A model generated the notes under the pieces. The model did no database searches, had not been told where the DNA came from, and saw only the letters and a program-made list of their open reading frames with translations. A stretch of 64,000 nt of DNA from Ascidiimonas sp046199005 (lineage in GTDB: Bacteria; Bacteroidota; Bacteroidia; Flavobacteriales; Flavobacteriaceae), in the NCBI GenBank assembly GCA_046199005.1, contig CP176050.1:3472001-3536000 (forward strand), read 5' to 3'. The translations under genes and the position numbers were made by a program. Shown here one piece after another: positions 25,115 to 32,739 of the stretch (position 1 is its first letter; the number at the start of each line of letters is the position of its first letter).

Positions 25115-25122
25115 CAAAGATA
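25115..25122 (-). promoter_or_regulatory. -7 element of argS
   Basis: On the minus strand TATCTTTG followed by CAGCC, matching TAnnTTTG and sharing the TTTGCAGC extension with the queE and CBS-type promoters. Confidence 0.5.
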
Positions 25123-25288
25123 GAGATTCTCTCTAAAGTTTAGGCTTTGCTTAACGCTTAAAAAAAACCGAAAACAGTATCTTGCTTAAAAATTCATTCG
25201 AAAAAGTTCTTAGTTTCATTTAGCATCGCAAAGAAAATAGGCATGAATTTTTAGCTGTTTGAAGTTTACTAACTATAATTGATTAAAA

Positions 25289-25711
25289 ATGCTCTTAAAT
25301 ATCTCTTATAACGAACCCGACGTGACTAAAAAAATAAATGCAGAAGTAGGCAAGCCTTTTACAATAAGAGAGCGTTTGCGATTCGGCGGCGTAGGTTCTC
25401 CAAAGCTTCACATTACAACCAGTAGTATTGACATTCATAATCTTTTGGTTTTAGACAATAATGCTGACACCTGCAATATTGAAATGAGACCTAAAGGGAT
25501 TATTGTTAGGTTTCGCTCACTTTTGGAAACCTTTGCATTGGTAATTCCGTTTTACAAACTTTCGTTATACAAAGGAGATGCAGCAGAATATTCTATTTAT
25601 CGAGATCATTATTTTGTAAAAGTTCGTGCAGACAAAAAAGTACATGCATTCATGAAGAAAGTACTCAATTATAAATCTGATACGGCTCCTACGAATGTAG
25701 AAGACCTGTAA
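25289..25711 (+). CDS. Conserved hypothetical protein (140 aa)
   Basis: A soluble 140-residue protein with no signal peptide and no domain I can name. It has alternating beta-like strands (KLHITTSSIDIHNLLVLD, IEMRPKGIIVRFRSLL) and a basic C-terminal helix (KKVHAFMKKVLNYK). The composition and the clean 205-bp upstream and 94-bp downstream gaps support a real gene. It resembles short cytosolic proteins often found as single genes in flavobacteria; I can add no function. Confidence 0.65.
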   Translation: MLLNISYNEPDVTKKINAEVGKPFTIRERLRFGGVGSPKLHITTSSIDIHNLLVLDNNADTCNIEMRPKGIIVRFRSLLETFALVIPFYKLSLYKGDAAEYSIYRDHYFVKVRADKKVHAFMKKVLNYKSDTAPTNVEDL

Positions 25712-25758
25712 TTTTTATAACCGCTTAAATATTCACAAACTATAACTACGATTTCAAG

Positions 25759-25790
25759 TTTGAAGTTGTATCTTTTACTTAGTATCTTTA
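25759..25790 (+). promoter_or_regulatory. Promoter of the SDR gene
   Basis: TTTG (25759-25762), 20 bp, TATCTTTA (25783-25790): the Bacteroidetes consensus with one mismatch, 15 bp before the start codon. Confidence 0.45.
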
Positions 25791-25805
25791 AACAAACGCT
25801 ATGAA

Positions 25806-27239
25806 ATGAAAATACTGCTCACGGGTGCAAATGGGTATATTGGCATGCGCCTTCTTCCCAAACTCTTAGAAGAAGGTCATGAGGTAGTCTGTGCTGTTCG
25901 TAATGAAGATCGCTTATCAGTTTCAAAAGATGTCAGAAAACAAATTGAAGTGGTGGAGGTGGATTTTCTGGACAAACCCAAATCCGGATTAATACCTTCA
26001 GACATAGACGCTGCTTATTTTCTTATTCATTCTATGACGGCTTCGACGAGTGACTTTGACGAGATGGAGGCCAAGGCTGCTAAAAATTTTAATACCTACA
26101 TGAAAGACACCAAGGTAAATCAAGTGATTTACCTTAGTGGTATTGTAAATGATGAGGTGCTATCGAAGCATCTGGCTTCCAGAAAAAACGTTGAAGACAT
26201 TCTTTATGAAGGAAACTACCACCTAACCGTTTTAAGAGCCGGTATCATTGTGGGTTCCGGAAGCTCTTCCTTTGAGATCATTAGGGATCTTGGAGAAAAA
26301 CTGCCGGTGATGATCACGCCTAAATGGGTGTTAACCAAAACACAGCCTATCGCTATTCGCGACGTTATCGCATTTTTGACAGGTGTCTTAGGAAACGAAA
26401 AATGCTACGACGATTCATTTGATATTGGTGGTCCCGATGTTCTTACCTACAAAGAAATGTTGCAACAGTATGCAGCAGTCAGAGGCTTTAAAAACTGGAT
26501 CTTTACTGTTCCGGTGATGACCCCAAAGCTATCTTCTTACTGGTTGTATTTTGTTACCTCTACCTCCTATAAACTGGCAATGAATCTAGTAGATAGTATG
26601 AAAATGGAAGTAGTGGCTAAAGACAATCGTCTGCAAGAATTACTTTCCATCAAAACGCATACTTACAAAGAGGCCATTGAAATGGCTTTTGTTAAGATAG
26701 AACAAAATATGGTGGTAAGTAGTTGGAAAGACAGTATGGTGAGTGGTCGTGTTAAAAAGGATCTTAGCAACTACATTCAGGTTCCCAAGTATGGTTGTTT
26801 GCGGGATAAACAGGCATTAAAGATCGAAGACCCCGAGGCAGTGCTTAAAAATATATGGAGCATTGGAGGCGAAAAGGGCTGGTATTATGGTAATTGGCTA
26901 TGGAAAATAAGAGGCTATGTAGATAAGCTTGTAGGTGGCGTAGGGCTTCGCAGAGGCAGAACCCATCCTGATAAAATATTTACCGGAGATTCTCTTGATT
27001 TTTGGAGGGTACTTTTGGCGGATAAAAAGGAAAAAAGATTGTTGCTTTTAGCTGAAATGAGGCTTCCGGGAGAAGCCTGGCTAGAATTTGATATAGACGA
27101 ACATAACGTGTTGCATCAGACAGCCACTTTTAGACCAAGAGGGCTTTGGGGACGTCTTTATTGGTATACTATGGTTCCTTTTCACTACTTTATCTTTGCT
27201 GGCATGCTGCGCAACATTGCTAAAACAGAAAAGAAGTAA
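25806..27239 (+). CDS. SDR-family NAD(P)-binding protein with DUF2867-type C terminus
   Basis: A 477-residue protein. The N-terminal ~290 residues form an atypical short-chain dehydrogenase fold with the GxxGxxG nucleotide motif GANGYIG (7-13) and an NmrA/YbjT-like pattern (AAYFLIHSMTAS, VIYLSGIV). The C-terminal ~170 residues (WSIGGEKGWYYGNWLWKIRG onward) match the DUF2867 domain, ending ATFRPRGLWGRLYWYTMVPF. This fusion is common in Bacteroidetes and is annotated as a putative oxidoreductase; no substrate is known. The catalytic YxxxK is not evident. An ATG at 25801 opens only a two-codon frame (ATGAAATGA) and is not the start. Confidence 0.82.
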   Translation: MKILLTGANGYIGMRLLPKLLEEGHEVVCAVRNEDRLSVSKDVRKQIEVVEVDFLDKPKSGLIPSDIDAAYFLIHSMTASTSDFDEMEAKAAKNFNTYMKDTKVNQVIYLSGIVNDEVLSKHLASRKNVEDILYEGNYHLTVLRAGIIVGSGSSSFEIIRDLGEKLPVMITPKWVLTKTQPIAIRDVIAFLTGVLGNEKCYDDSFDIGGPDVLTYKEMLQQYAAVRGFKNWIFTVPVMTPKLSSYWLYFVTSTSYKLAMNLVDSMKMEVVAKDNRLQELLSIKTHTYKEAIEMAFVKIEQNMVVSSWKDSMVSGRVKKDLSNYIQVPKYGCLRDKQALKIEDPEAVLKNIWSIGGEKGWYYGNWLWKIRGYVDKLVGGVGLRRGRTHPDKIFTGDSLDFWRVLLADKKEKRLLLLAEMRLPGEAWLEFDIDEHNVLHQTATFRPRGLWGRLYWYTMVPFHYFIFAGMLRNIAKTEKK

Positions 27240-27302
27240 AGATCGTCTCATGTTTATTTTTCATTTAGAAAAGTTGTTAATTTGTCTTCATCAAATTTAA
27301 GC

Positions 27303-27956
27303 ATGATGAAATCCATTATACATTACGGTATTTGCTTTTCAGTTATCATTTTGATGACTGTGAGTTCTTGCAAGAAAGAATCCCAGACAAAAGAAACTAC
27401 TGTGCAAGAAGATCCGATAGAAGAGTTATTCAGTTTAATGCAAGGTTCCTTTAATTCTGAAGCGCAATCTATTGCAGATTCGACCTATTTCAACATATCA
27501 TTACATATGTATCCCATCTGGAAAGATAAAGGATACTGGCTATATGTAGAACAGGCTCTTAACGAAAAACAAGACCAACCTTACAGACAGCGTATTTATG
27601 AGTTAAATAAAGAAAATGATTCTGTTTTTACCAGTACTATCTATACCTTACCAAATGATTCTCTCTATGTTGGTAAATGGAAAGATCCTTCGTTCTTCGA
27701 CAATTTACCGATAGACTCTATTCTTGAGCGAAAGGGTTGTGAAGTATACCTCAGACGTATTGGCGATACCATTTATACAGGTGCAACCAAACCTAAAAGT
27801 TGCGAGAGCAGTTTAAGAGGTGCGAGTTATGCTACTAGTGACGTAGCTATCTATCCTGGTAAAATCGTATCATGGGATCGTGGTTTTGATACCGAAGGAA
27901 ATCAAGTTTGGGGAGCAGAAAAAGGGGGATACATTTTTTTAAAGGTTTCTGAATAA
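27303..27956 (+). CDS. CpcT/CpeT-like lipoprotein
   Basis: About 217 residues starting at one of two adjacent ATGs (27303, 27306). A signal peptide with lipobox-like TVSSC precedes the mature domain. The body (LMQGSFNSEAQSIADSTYF, PIWKDKGYWLYVEQAL, PYRQRIYEL, GCEVYLRRIGDTIYTGATKP) matches the CpcT/CpeT family, named for cyanobacterial phycobiliprotein lyases. In a heterotrophic flavobacterium there are no phycobilins, so the role is different and unknown, perhaps binding a small hydrophobic ligand. A strong hairpin terminator follows. Confidence 0.75.
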   Translation: MMKSIIHYGICFSVIILMTVSSCKKESQTKETTVQEDPIEELFSLMQGSFNSEAQSIADSTYFNISLHMYPIWKDKGYWLYVEQALNEKQDQPYRQRIYELNKENDSVFTSTIYTLPNDSLYVGKWKDPSFFDNLPIDSILERKGCEVYLRRIGDTIYTGATKPKSCESSLRGASYATSDVAIYPGKIVSWDRGFDTEGNQVWGAEKGGYIFLKVSE

Positions 27957-27970
27957 TATAAGCCTACTAA

Positions 27971-27996
27971 AAAATGCCGGTTTCTTCCGGCATTTT
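27971..27996. terminator. Bidirectional terminator
   Basis: AAAATGCCGG and CCGGCATTTT form a 10-bp stem with a 6-nt loop and U tracts on both strands, between the convergent CpcT-like gene and the first RiPP-like precursor gene. Confidence 0.85.
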
Positions 27997-28001
27997 TTGC
28001 T

Positions 28002-28184
28002 TTATAAACAGTAACAACTTTTCTTATTACATGAGTATTGACAGGTTTGTCGCTGTGTTGCTATGGGTTCTGGTGCACAGGATAAGAATCCGCTTGCCGC
28101 AAGACCTCCTTGAACAGTGAGTTCTGTCAAATTTGAAATTTTCTTTTTCGTAAGTTTTAACGCTTTCAGTTTTTGTTTTTTCAT
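28002..28184 (-). CDS. GG-leader RiPP precursor-like peptide A
   Basis: A 60-residue peptide. The basic leader (LKALKLTKKKISNLTELTV) ends in a double glycine at about 26-27 and matches the Bacteroidetes natural-product/class I lanthipeptide-like leader pattern LxLxKxxIxxLtxxxxxxxGG. The 33-residue core after GG has five cysteines, in FLSC, QTC, YSC, KSC and YCL, plus a few Ser/Thr. Cleavage after GG by a peptidase-containing ABC transporter would be expected. No such transporter or lanthionine synthetase gene is in the window. It lies 28 bp downstream of a related gene, so the two are probably co-transcribed. Confidence 0.7.
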   Translation of the reverse strand: MKKQKLKALKLTKKKISNLTELTVQGGLAASGFLSCAPEPIATQRQTCQYSCNKKSCYCL

Positions 28185-28212
28185 ACTCTAAATTTTGGTT
28201 AATTATTACTGA

Positions 28213-28386
28213 TTAGCAACGACGACATGTTGCCGCATTCTCTAAAGTGATTTCGCAAAGGGTGGCCGGCGTGTAGTAACAAGATCTAACATTAGAGTCT
28301 CTACCGCCACTCATTTGGTTAGTGGATAGCTTTGCAATCGTTTTTCTGGTTAATACCAATGATTTTAAATTCTTTTTTGTCTTCAT
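28213..28386 (-). CDS. GG-leader RiPP precursor-like peptide B
   Basis: A 57-residue peptide from the ATG at 28386 (MKTKKNLKSLVLTRKTIAKL). The leader ends STNQMSGG, again the Bacteroidetes double-glycine pattern. The 29-residue core has four cysteines (RSC, TLC, ATC, RRC) with Thr/Ser between them, and its sequence differs from peptide A while the leader is clearly related. This conserved-leader/variable-core relation is typical of RiPP precursors. An upstream in-frame ATG at 28410 is possible but gives an atypical leader. Confidence 0.7.
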   Translation of the reverse strand: MKTKKNLKSLVLTRKTIAKLSTNQMSGGRDSNVRSCYYTPATLCEITLENAATCRRC

Positions 28387-28553
28387 ATTGTAAGTATTTA
28401 CGACTTTCAATATAAGTTTTATTTTATGTATAAAAAATTTTTTAACAAAAGTTCTTTTGTCTCATACGATATTAGAATTATATCCGTTATCTATTTGCCC
28501 TCAAACAAAAAGGTAACCCCAAAAAACTAAAACCATTATTAAACCTACTTATT

Positions 28554-29192
28554 ATGATTATCTTCGGAACTCGTGGAGTTAAATCCACCATTCAATCCGG
28601 TGATTTTAATTGTCCGCAGTGCGAATCACCGAAACCCTACCGGCATCGAAAAGTCACTAAATTTTTCACCTTATATTTTATACCTATTATTCCATTGGGA
28701 AGTTTAGGAGAATATGTCGAGTGCAGAAACTGTAAAGGCACTTTTATTCCAAGAATATTAGAGCAGCATACCGAGGACAAAGAGGCTTTTATGGCAGTTT
28801 ACGAACAGGCCATTAAACACTCTATGGTACTCATTATGCTGGCAGACGGCGAAGTAGATGCCAATGAAAAAGATCAGGTACTTGCGATTATAAATAAGTT
28901 TGGCCACAATGATTGGTCTATGCCACAACTGGAAGCATATATTACCGAGGTACAACAAAAAAATGAAGATGTTACCACCTATCTCAAGAAGGTGGGACCT
29001 GCACTAAATGAACACGGTAAAGAAACCATTATCAAATGCGCGCTTTCTGTGGCAGCCGCTGATGGTCATATAGACAAATCAGAGATCGCCCTTATCAACC
29101 GTATGGGCCAGGCGATGGAAATGTCCAGTAATCACCTGAAAGGAGTATTCAACGAACTTTTTGGCGACCAGAAAGGTTTTTCTAAAAACTAG
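28554..29192 (+). CDS. Zinc-ribbon plus TerB-like domain protein
   Basis: A 212-residue protein. The N-terminal ~65 residues form a zinc ribbon with CxxC pairs Cys20/Cys23 and Cys57/Cys60 flanking a hydrophobic YFIPIIPLGSLGEYVEC stretch. The C-terminal ~120 residues are a TerB-like all-helical domain with repeated acidic ADGEVDANEKDQV and AADGHIDKSE motifs. TerB-like domains occur in tellurite-resistance and stress-associated membrane systems, but the role here is unknown. It is a single gene with its own terminator. Confidence 0.78.
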   Translation: MIIFGTRGVKSTIQSGDFNCPQCESPKPYRHRKVTKFFTLYFIPIIPLGSLGEYVECRNCKGTFIPRILEQHTEDKEAFMAVYEQAIKHSMVLIMLADGEVDANEKDQVLAIINKFGHNDWSMPQLEAYITEVQQKNEDVTTYLKKVGPALNEHGKETIIKCALSVAAADGHIDKSEIALINRMGQAMEMSSNHLKGVFNELFGDQKGFSKN

Positions 29193-29216
29193 AAGTTGCC
29201 ACCACCATAAGGCGAA

Positions 29217-29248
29217 AAGCGGCATCGGCAAGGATGTCGCTTTTTTTT
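29217..29248 (+). terminator. Terminator of the TerB-like gene
   Basis: AAGCGGCATC and GATGTCGCTT form a 10-bp stem (one G-U pair) with a 6-nt loop, then eight Ts. The T run overlaps the stop codon of the convergent TonB receptor gene. Confidence 0.8.
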
Positions 29249-31400
29249 ATAAATTATCTAACTGGTTACTGGTTTTGTCTTCACTAATGGTCCAGAAAAA
29301 TCCAACGAAGAAAAAACTATCTGCAGCAGGACGTAAAGCCCGTCTGTTAAAATTACCGTTTGCATCTGCATTTTGGGCATACTGATAACCATTAATATTG
29401 CGAGTTCCCAATACATTATTCACTGAAAAGTATAGTATCTTCTGCGGACTCAATAAATAAGCCCAATTTAAACTTACATTGTGATACGCTTTGGTTCTTT
29501 CTGCTAAAAACGCATTCGTGTTGGGGTTATCATAAGGTCTACCGGAAGCAAAATTATATGCAATTCCTATTTGGCTTTTCCAATCTTCGACCCAGTATTT
29601 ACCCACCACCGAAAGATTGTGTTTAGAAGTAAATGATGGTGCAGCTCTTTCCGGAAAATTTTGAAAATCCCTCTGCGTATCAAGATAAGAGTAGCTCACC
29701 CAGTAATCCATATTTTTAATGCTATTGTTATCCCGCCAAAAAAGATCTAAACCTTTTGCGTAACCATCTCCAGCATTCGAAAAGTCACTGAAAGGTGTAG
29801 GTGTCAATGTGTTGAACTTTACCAGATTTTCATAACCTTTGTAATAGGCTTCCGCTCTGAATACTCTCCCTTCTTTATTGTACTGATAATTCATAATGTA
29901 ATGTGTTGCCTGTTCTGCGCTCAGGCTTCTTTCAAACTTTAATGCATCATTTTGAGGGTTTTGATAGAATTCACCGTAGGCAAGAGAGAATTGTGAATTC
30001 GCTCCTGATTTCCATGCAAAAGATAATCGGGGAGACACAGTAGTTTGTGTAAGTAATTCTGAATACTCCGCTCTAATTCCTGTTTTGAGAGCAAGCTTTT
30101 TCGAAAAATAATAATCTGTTTCCGCATAAGCACTCACAATATTATTATTAAAACCACTTGAAAAATTTCCTGACATAGCCCCTTCAAAATTTTCGGTGAA
30201 AGCAGTATTGAAATATTCGGTACCAAAATTAAGTTTGAATCTACTGCTAAAAGCTTTTTTTAAAGCAATTTTTCCATGAATGGAATGCTCCTGTTGACTT
30301 ACCTCATCTTCAATGATCGTGAGATTCGTATTGCCATAAGTATAACTGGCTCCTAAGTGAATGATCCAGTCGTTTTGTAAAGCGCCTTTATAACTTCCGT
30401 TGAAATAGAGATTGTTGTTATTCAATTTGAAACGGATAAGTTCTTCAAAATTAATATCTTCCTGATCCAACTCAAGCCCTGTATGATCAAAAGCTGTATA
30501 CAATTTAAGAAGTCCGTTTTCATATTTATTACGATAAACGGCCTCACCGGAAGCACTCTGAAAAGGTTTGATCCATTCATTTCTATCCGGCAAAATTTCG
30601 AGATAAGGAGCTAGATTAATGTAGGAAGTATTAACACTTAAAGAAGATCTATCCCATTTCTGAGTGTTACCCAAGGTTCCGCCAACGGTCATGATACCTA
30701 TATCAGTCTTTTCCTGATCGGGTTCGTTAACAGTGTTCAGTAACAGAACGCTGGAAAGGGCCTGACCATATTCTGCAGAATATCCTCCCGTAGAAAAGGT
30801 AATGCCATCAAAAAGAAATGGTGAGTACCTACCTCTTGTAGGAACATTATTCGTGGTAGGTGTATAAGGTGTAAAAACGCGAATCCCATCGATAAAGATC
30901 TGCGTTTCTCCGGCATTTCCTCCCCGAACAAAAAGTCTACCATCCTCAGCAACCGTGCTTGTTCCCGGAAGGGTTTGGAGTGCTCCTACAAAATCCCCCA
31001 GTGCGCTTGCTGTGGTCACCACATCTAATGGTTTTAATACAGATACTTTAGAGTTATCACCGGCTTTAAAAGTTCCTGCGGTTAGGGTTACTCCACTTAA
31101 TGTGTTTACTTCTTCCCTCAATCGTATTTTAAGAGCCTTCATTCGCTGTACAGATTCGGTCTTCGTAAAGGTTTCGAATGACAAGAAAGAGATCACCAGA
31201 ATTTTTTCACCTTTTTCTGTAGTAGAAAATGAAAAATTACCCTTTTCGTCTGTCGAACCTCCGTCGTAGGTACCCTCAAGATATACATTGGCACCCATAA
31301 TCGGGATCCCCTGTGAATCTGTAACCGTTCCTGAAACGATATTCTGAGCCGAAGATATACCAGTTATTAAAAGAAGAACAAGGGTAATTAACTGCTTCAT
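29247..31400 (-). CDS. TonB-dependent outer-membrane receptor
   Basis: A 717-residue receptor. A signal peptide (ITGISSAQ cleavage region) precedes a carboxypeptidase-regulatory-like domain (IVSGTVTDSQGIPIMGANVY, about 20-100), a plug domain (RLFVRGGNAGETQIFIDGIR) and a beta barrel. It lacks an STN domain, so it is a transporter rather than a sigma-linked transducer. The ligand is unknown; no SusD, siderophore or metal genes are adjacent. About 200 bp separate its start from the divergent aminotransferase gene, but no promoter could be assigned. Confidence 0.85.
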   Translation of the reverse strand: MKQLITLVLLLITGISSAQNIVSGTVTDSQGIPIMGANVYLEGTYDGGSTDEKGNFSFSTTEKGEKILVISFLSFETFTKTESVQRMKALKIRLREEVNTLSGVTLTAGTFKAGDNSKVSVLKPLDVVTTASALGDFVGALQTLPGTSTVAEDGRLFVRGGNAGETQIFIDGIRVFTPYTPTTNNVPTRGRYSPFLFDGITFSTGGYSAEYGQALSSVLLLNTVNEPDQEKTDIGIMTVGGTLGNTQKWDRSSLSVNTSYINLAPYLEILPDRNEWIKPFQSASGEAVYRNKYENGLLKLYTAFDHTGLELDQEDINFEELIRFKLNNNNLYFNGSYKGALQNDWIIHLGASYTYGNTNLTIIEDEVSQQEHSIHGKIALKKAFSSRFKLNFGTEYFNTAFTENFEGAMSGNFSSGFNNNIVSAYAETDYYFSKKLALKTGIRAEYSELLTQTTVSPRLSFAWKSGANSQFSLAYGEFYQNPQNDALKFERSLSAEQATHYIMNYQYNKEGRVFRAEAYYKGYENLVKFNTLTPTPFSDFSNAGDGYAKGLDLFWRDNNSIKNMDYWVSYSYLDTQRDFQNFPERAAPSFTSKHNLSVVGKYWVEDWKSQIGIAYNFASGRPYDNPNTNAFLAERTKAYHNVSLNWAYLLSPQKILYFSVNNVLGTRNINGYQYAQNADANGNFNRRALRPAADSFFFVGFFWTISEDKTSNQLDNL

Positions 31401-31599
31401 TTTGGATTGATTTTGTTTGACACTGTAAAATTGCAGTATGGGGTGCAGTCTTCACAAAAAAAGAAACCGGGTTGTGTAAAATGGAGGATGAATTGTAATT
31501 TGGATGGAATTCCAAAGTGATCCGTTACCAGAAACCAAGTAACCAGATGTGTAACATCTCATTAATAATGAGTATCTTAGAACATCAAATTTATCCCTT

Positions 31600-32724
31600 A
31601 TGAGTATTAGCAGAAGAAACTGGATCAAGACAGCCTCACTTACCGGAAGCCTAACGTTGTTGACAGGTGTAGGGGCAATACAAACGCTTACCGCTTCTGA
31701 ACGAAAAAAATTCAATCCACGCGCCTTTGAGAATCCCATTCGTTTGAGTTCTAATGAAAATCCGTACGGGCCTTCAGCAAGGGTTCGCAAAGCGATGGTA
31801 GAAGCCTTTGATCACGGATGTCGCTATCCGTACGCTTACGCAGAAGAGCTTGCCAGAAAACTGGCCGAAAAGGAAGGAGTAGCTCCGGAGAGCATCATAA
31901 TAACTGGTGGTTCTACCGAGGGTTTGAAAATCTCCGGACTCACGTTTGCAGCTGGTGGAGGAGAGATCATCGCTGCCAAACCCACTTTTTTGGCGATGAT
32001 GACATATGCTGAACAATGGGGAGCTTCCGTCAACTGGGTTCCTGTGGGAGAAGATATGGGCTACGATCTTAATGCCATTGAGAAAAGAATTTCCAATAAA
32101 ACAAAACTCATTTTTTTATGTAATCCTAACAACCCCACCTCTACGTTGCTTCCCGCAGACAAACTGGTAGACTTTTGTAAAACGGCCAGTGAAAAAACTA
32201 TTGTATTTAGCGATGAAGCTTATTATGATTATATAACAGAGCCTGATTATCCTTCAATGGTATCTTTGGTAAAAGAAGGTAAAGATGTAATTGTTTCACG
32301 TACCTTCTCTAAAGTCTACGGACTGGCAGGATTGCGTATTGGATATCTGGTAGCCAAACCAGAGTTAGCACAAAAAATACGTAGAAATGTAGTTGCCTTT
32401 TCGAATGTACTTGCAATTGCTGCGGCTACAGAAGCACTTTCTGATAAAGAATTCTATGAATTCAGTCTTCAACAGAATAAAAAGGCAAAAAAACTCATTA
32501 CCCAAACTTTAGACAGTTTAAATCTGCCATACCTTACCTCGCACACCAACTTCATATTTTTTAAAAGCGGAAGGGATATCAAAACTTTGGGAACGCAAAT
32601 GTTAGCCAAGGGAGTTCGAATTGGCAGACCGTTCCCTCCTTTTGATAATTGGTGCCGAATAAGCACGGGAACACTTGAAGAGGTGTCTTCTTTTACAAAA
32701 GGTTTACGGGAGGTTTTGGGATAG
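31600..32724 (+). CDS. Tat-exported HisC-like PLP aminotransferase
   Basis: A 374-residue fold-type I aminotransferase related to histidinol-phosphate aminotransferases. It has LSSNENPYGPS, NPNNPT (175-180), DEAYYDY (205-211) and the PLP lysine Lys238 in SRTFSKVYGLAGLRIGYL. It starts with a twin-arginine signal (SRRNWIK, then a hydrophobic stretch to about residue 31), predicting folded export to the periplasm by Tat; tatC lies 4.4 kb away. This and its isolation from his genes argue against a role in histidine synthesis. The substrate is unknown. Confidence 0.85.
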   Translation: MSISRRNWIKTASLTGSLTLLTGVGAIQTLTASERKKFNPRAFENPIRLSSNENPYGPSARVRKAMVEAFDHGCRYPYAYAEELARKLAEKEGVAPESIIITGGSTEGLKISGLTFAAGGGEIIAAKPTFLAMMTYAEQWGASVNWVPVGEDMGYDLNAIEKRISNKTKLIFLCNPNNPTSTLLPADKLVDFCKTASEKTIVFSDEAYYDYITEPDYPSMVSLVKEGKDVIVSRTFSKVYGLAGLRIGYLVAKPELAQKIRRNVVAFSNVLAIAAATEALSDKEFYEFSLQQNKKAKKLITQTLDSLNLPYLTSHTNFIFFKSGRDIKTLGTQMLAKGVRIGRPFPPFDNWCRISTGTLEEVSSFTKGLREVLG

Positions 32725-32739
32725 CGGAAACTCTATAGC

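Noticed and set aside
25801..25809. ATG at 25801 as the start of the SDR gene
   Set aside because: It opens a two-codon frame (ATGAAATGA); the ATG at 25806 is in frame with the GxxGxxG protein.
31452..31790. 112-codon minus-strand frame at the start of the aminotransferase gene
   Set aside because: It overlaps the Tat signal and catalytic N terminus of a well supported gene and has no family features.
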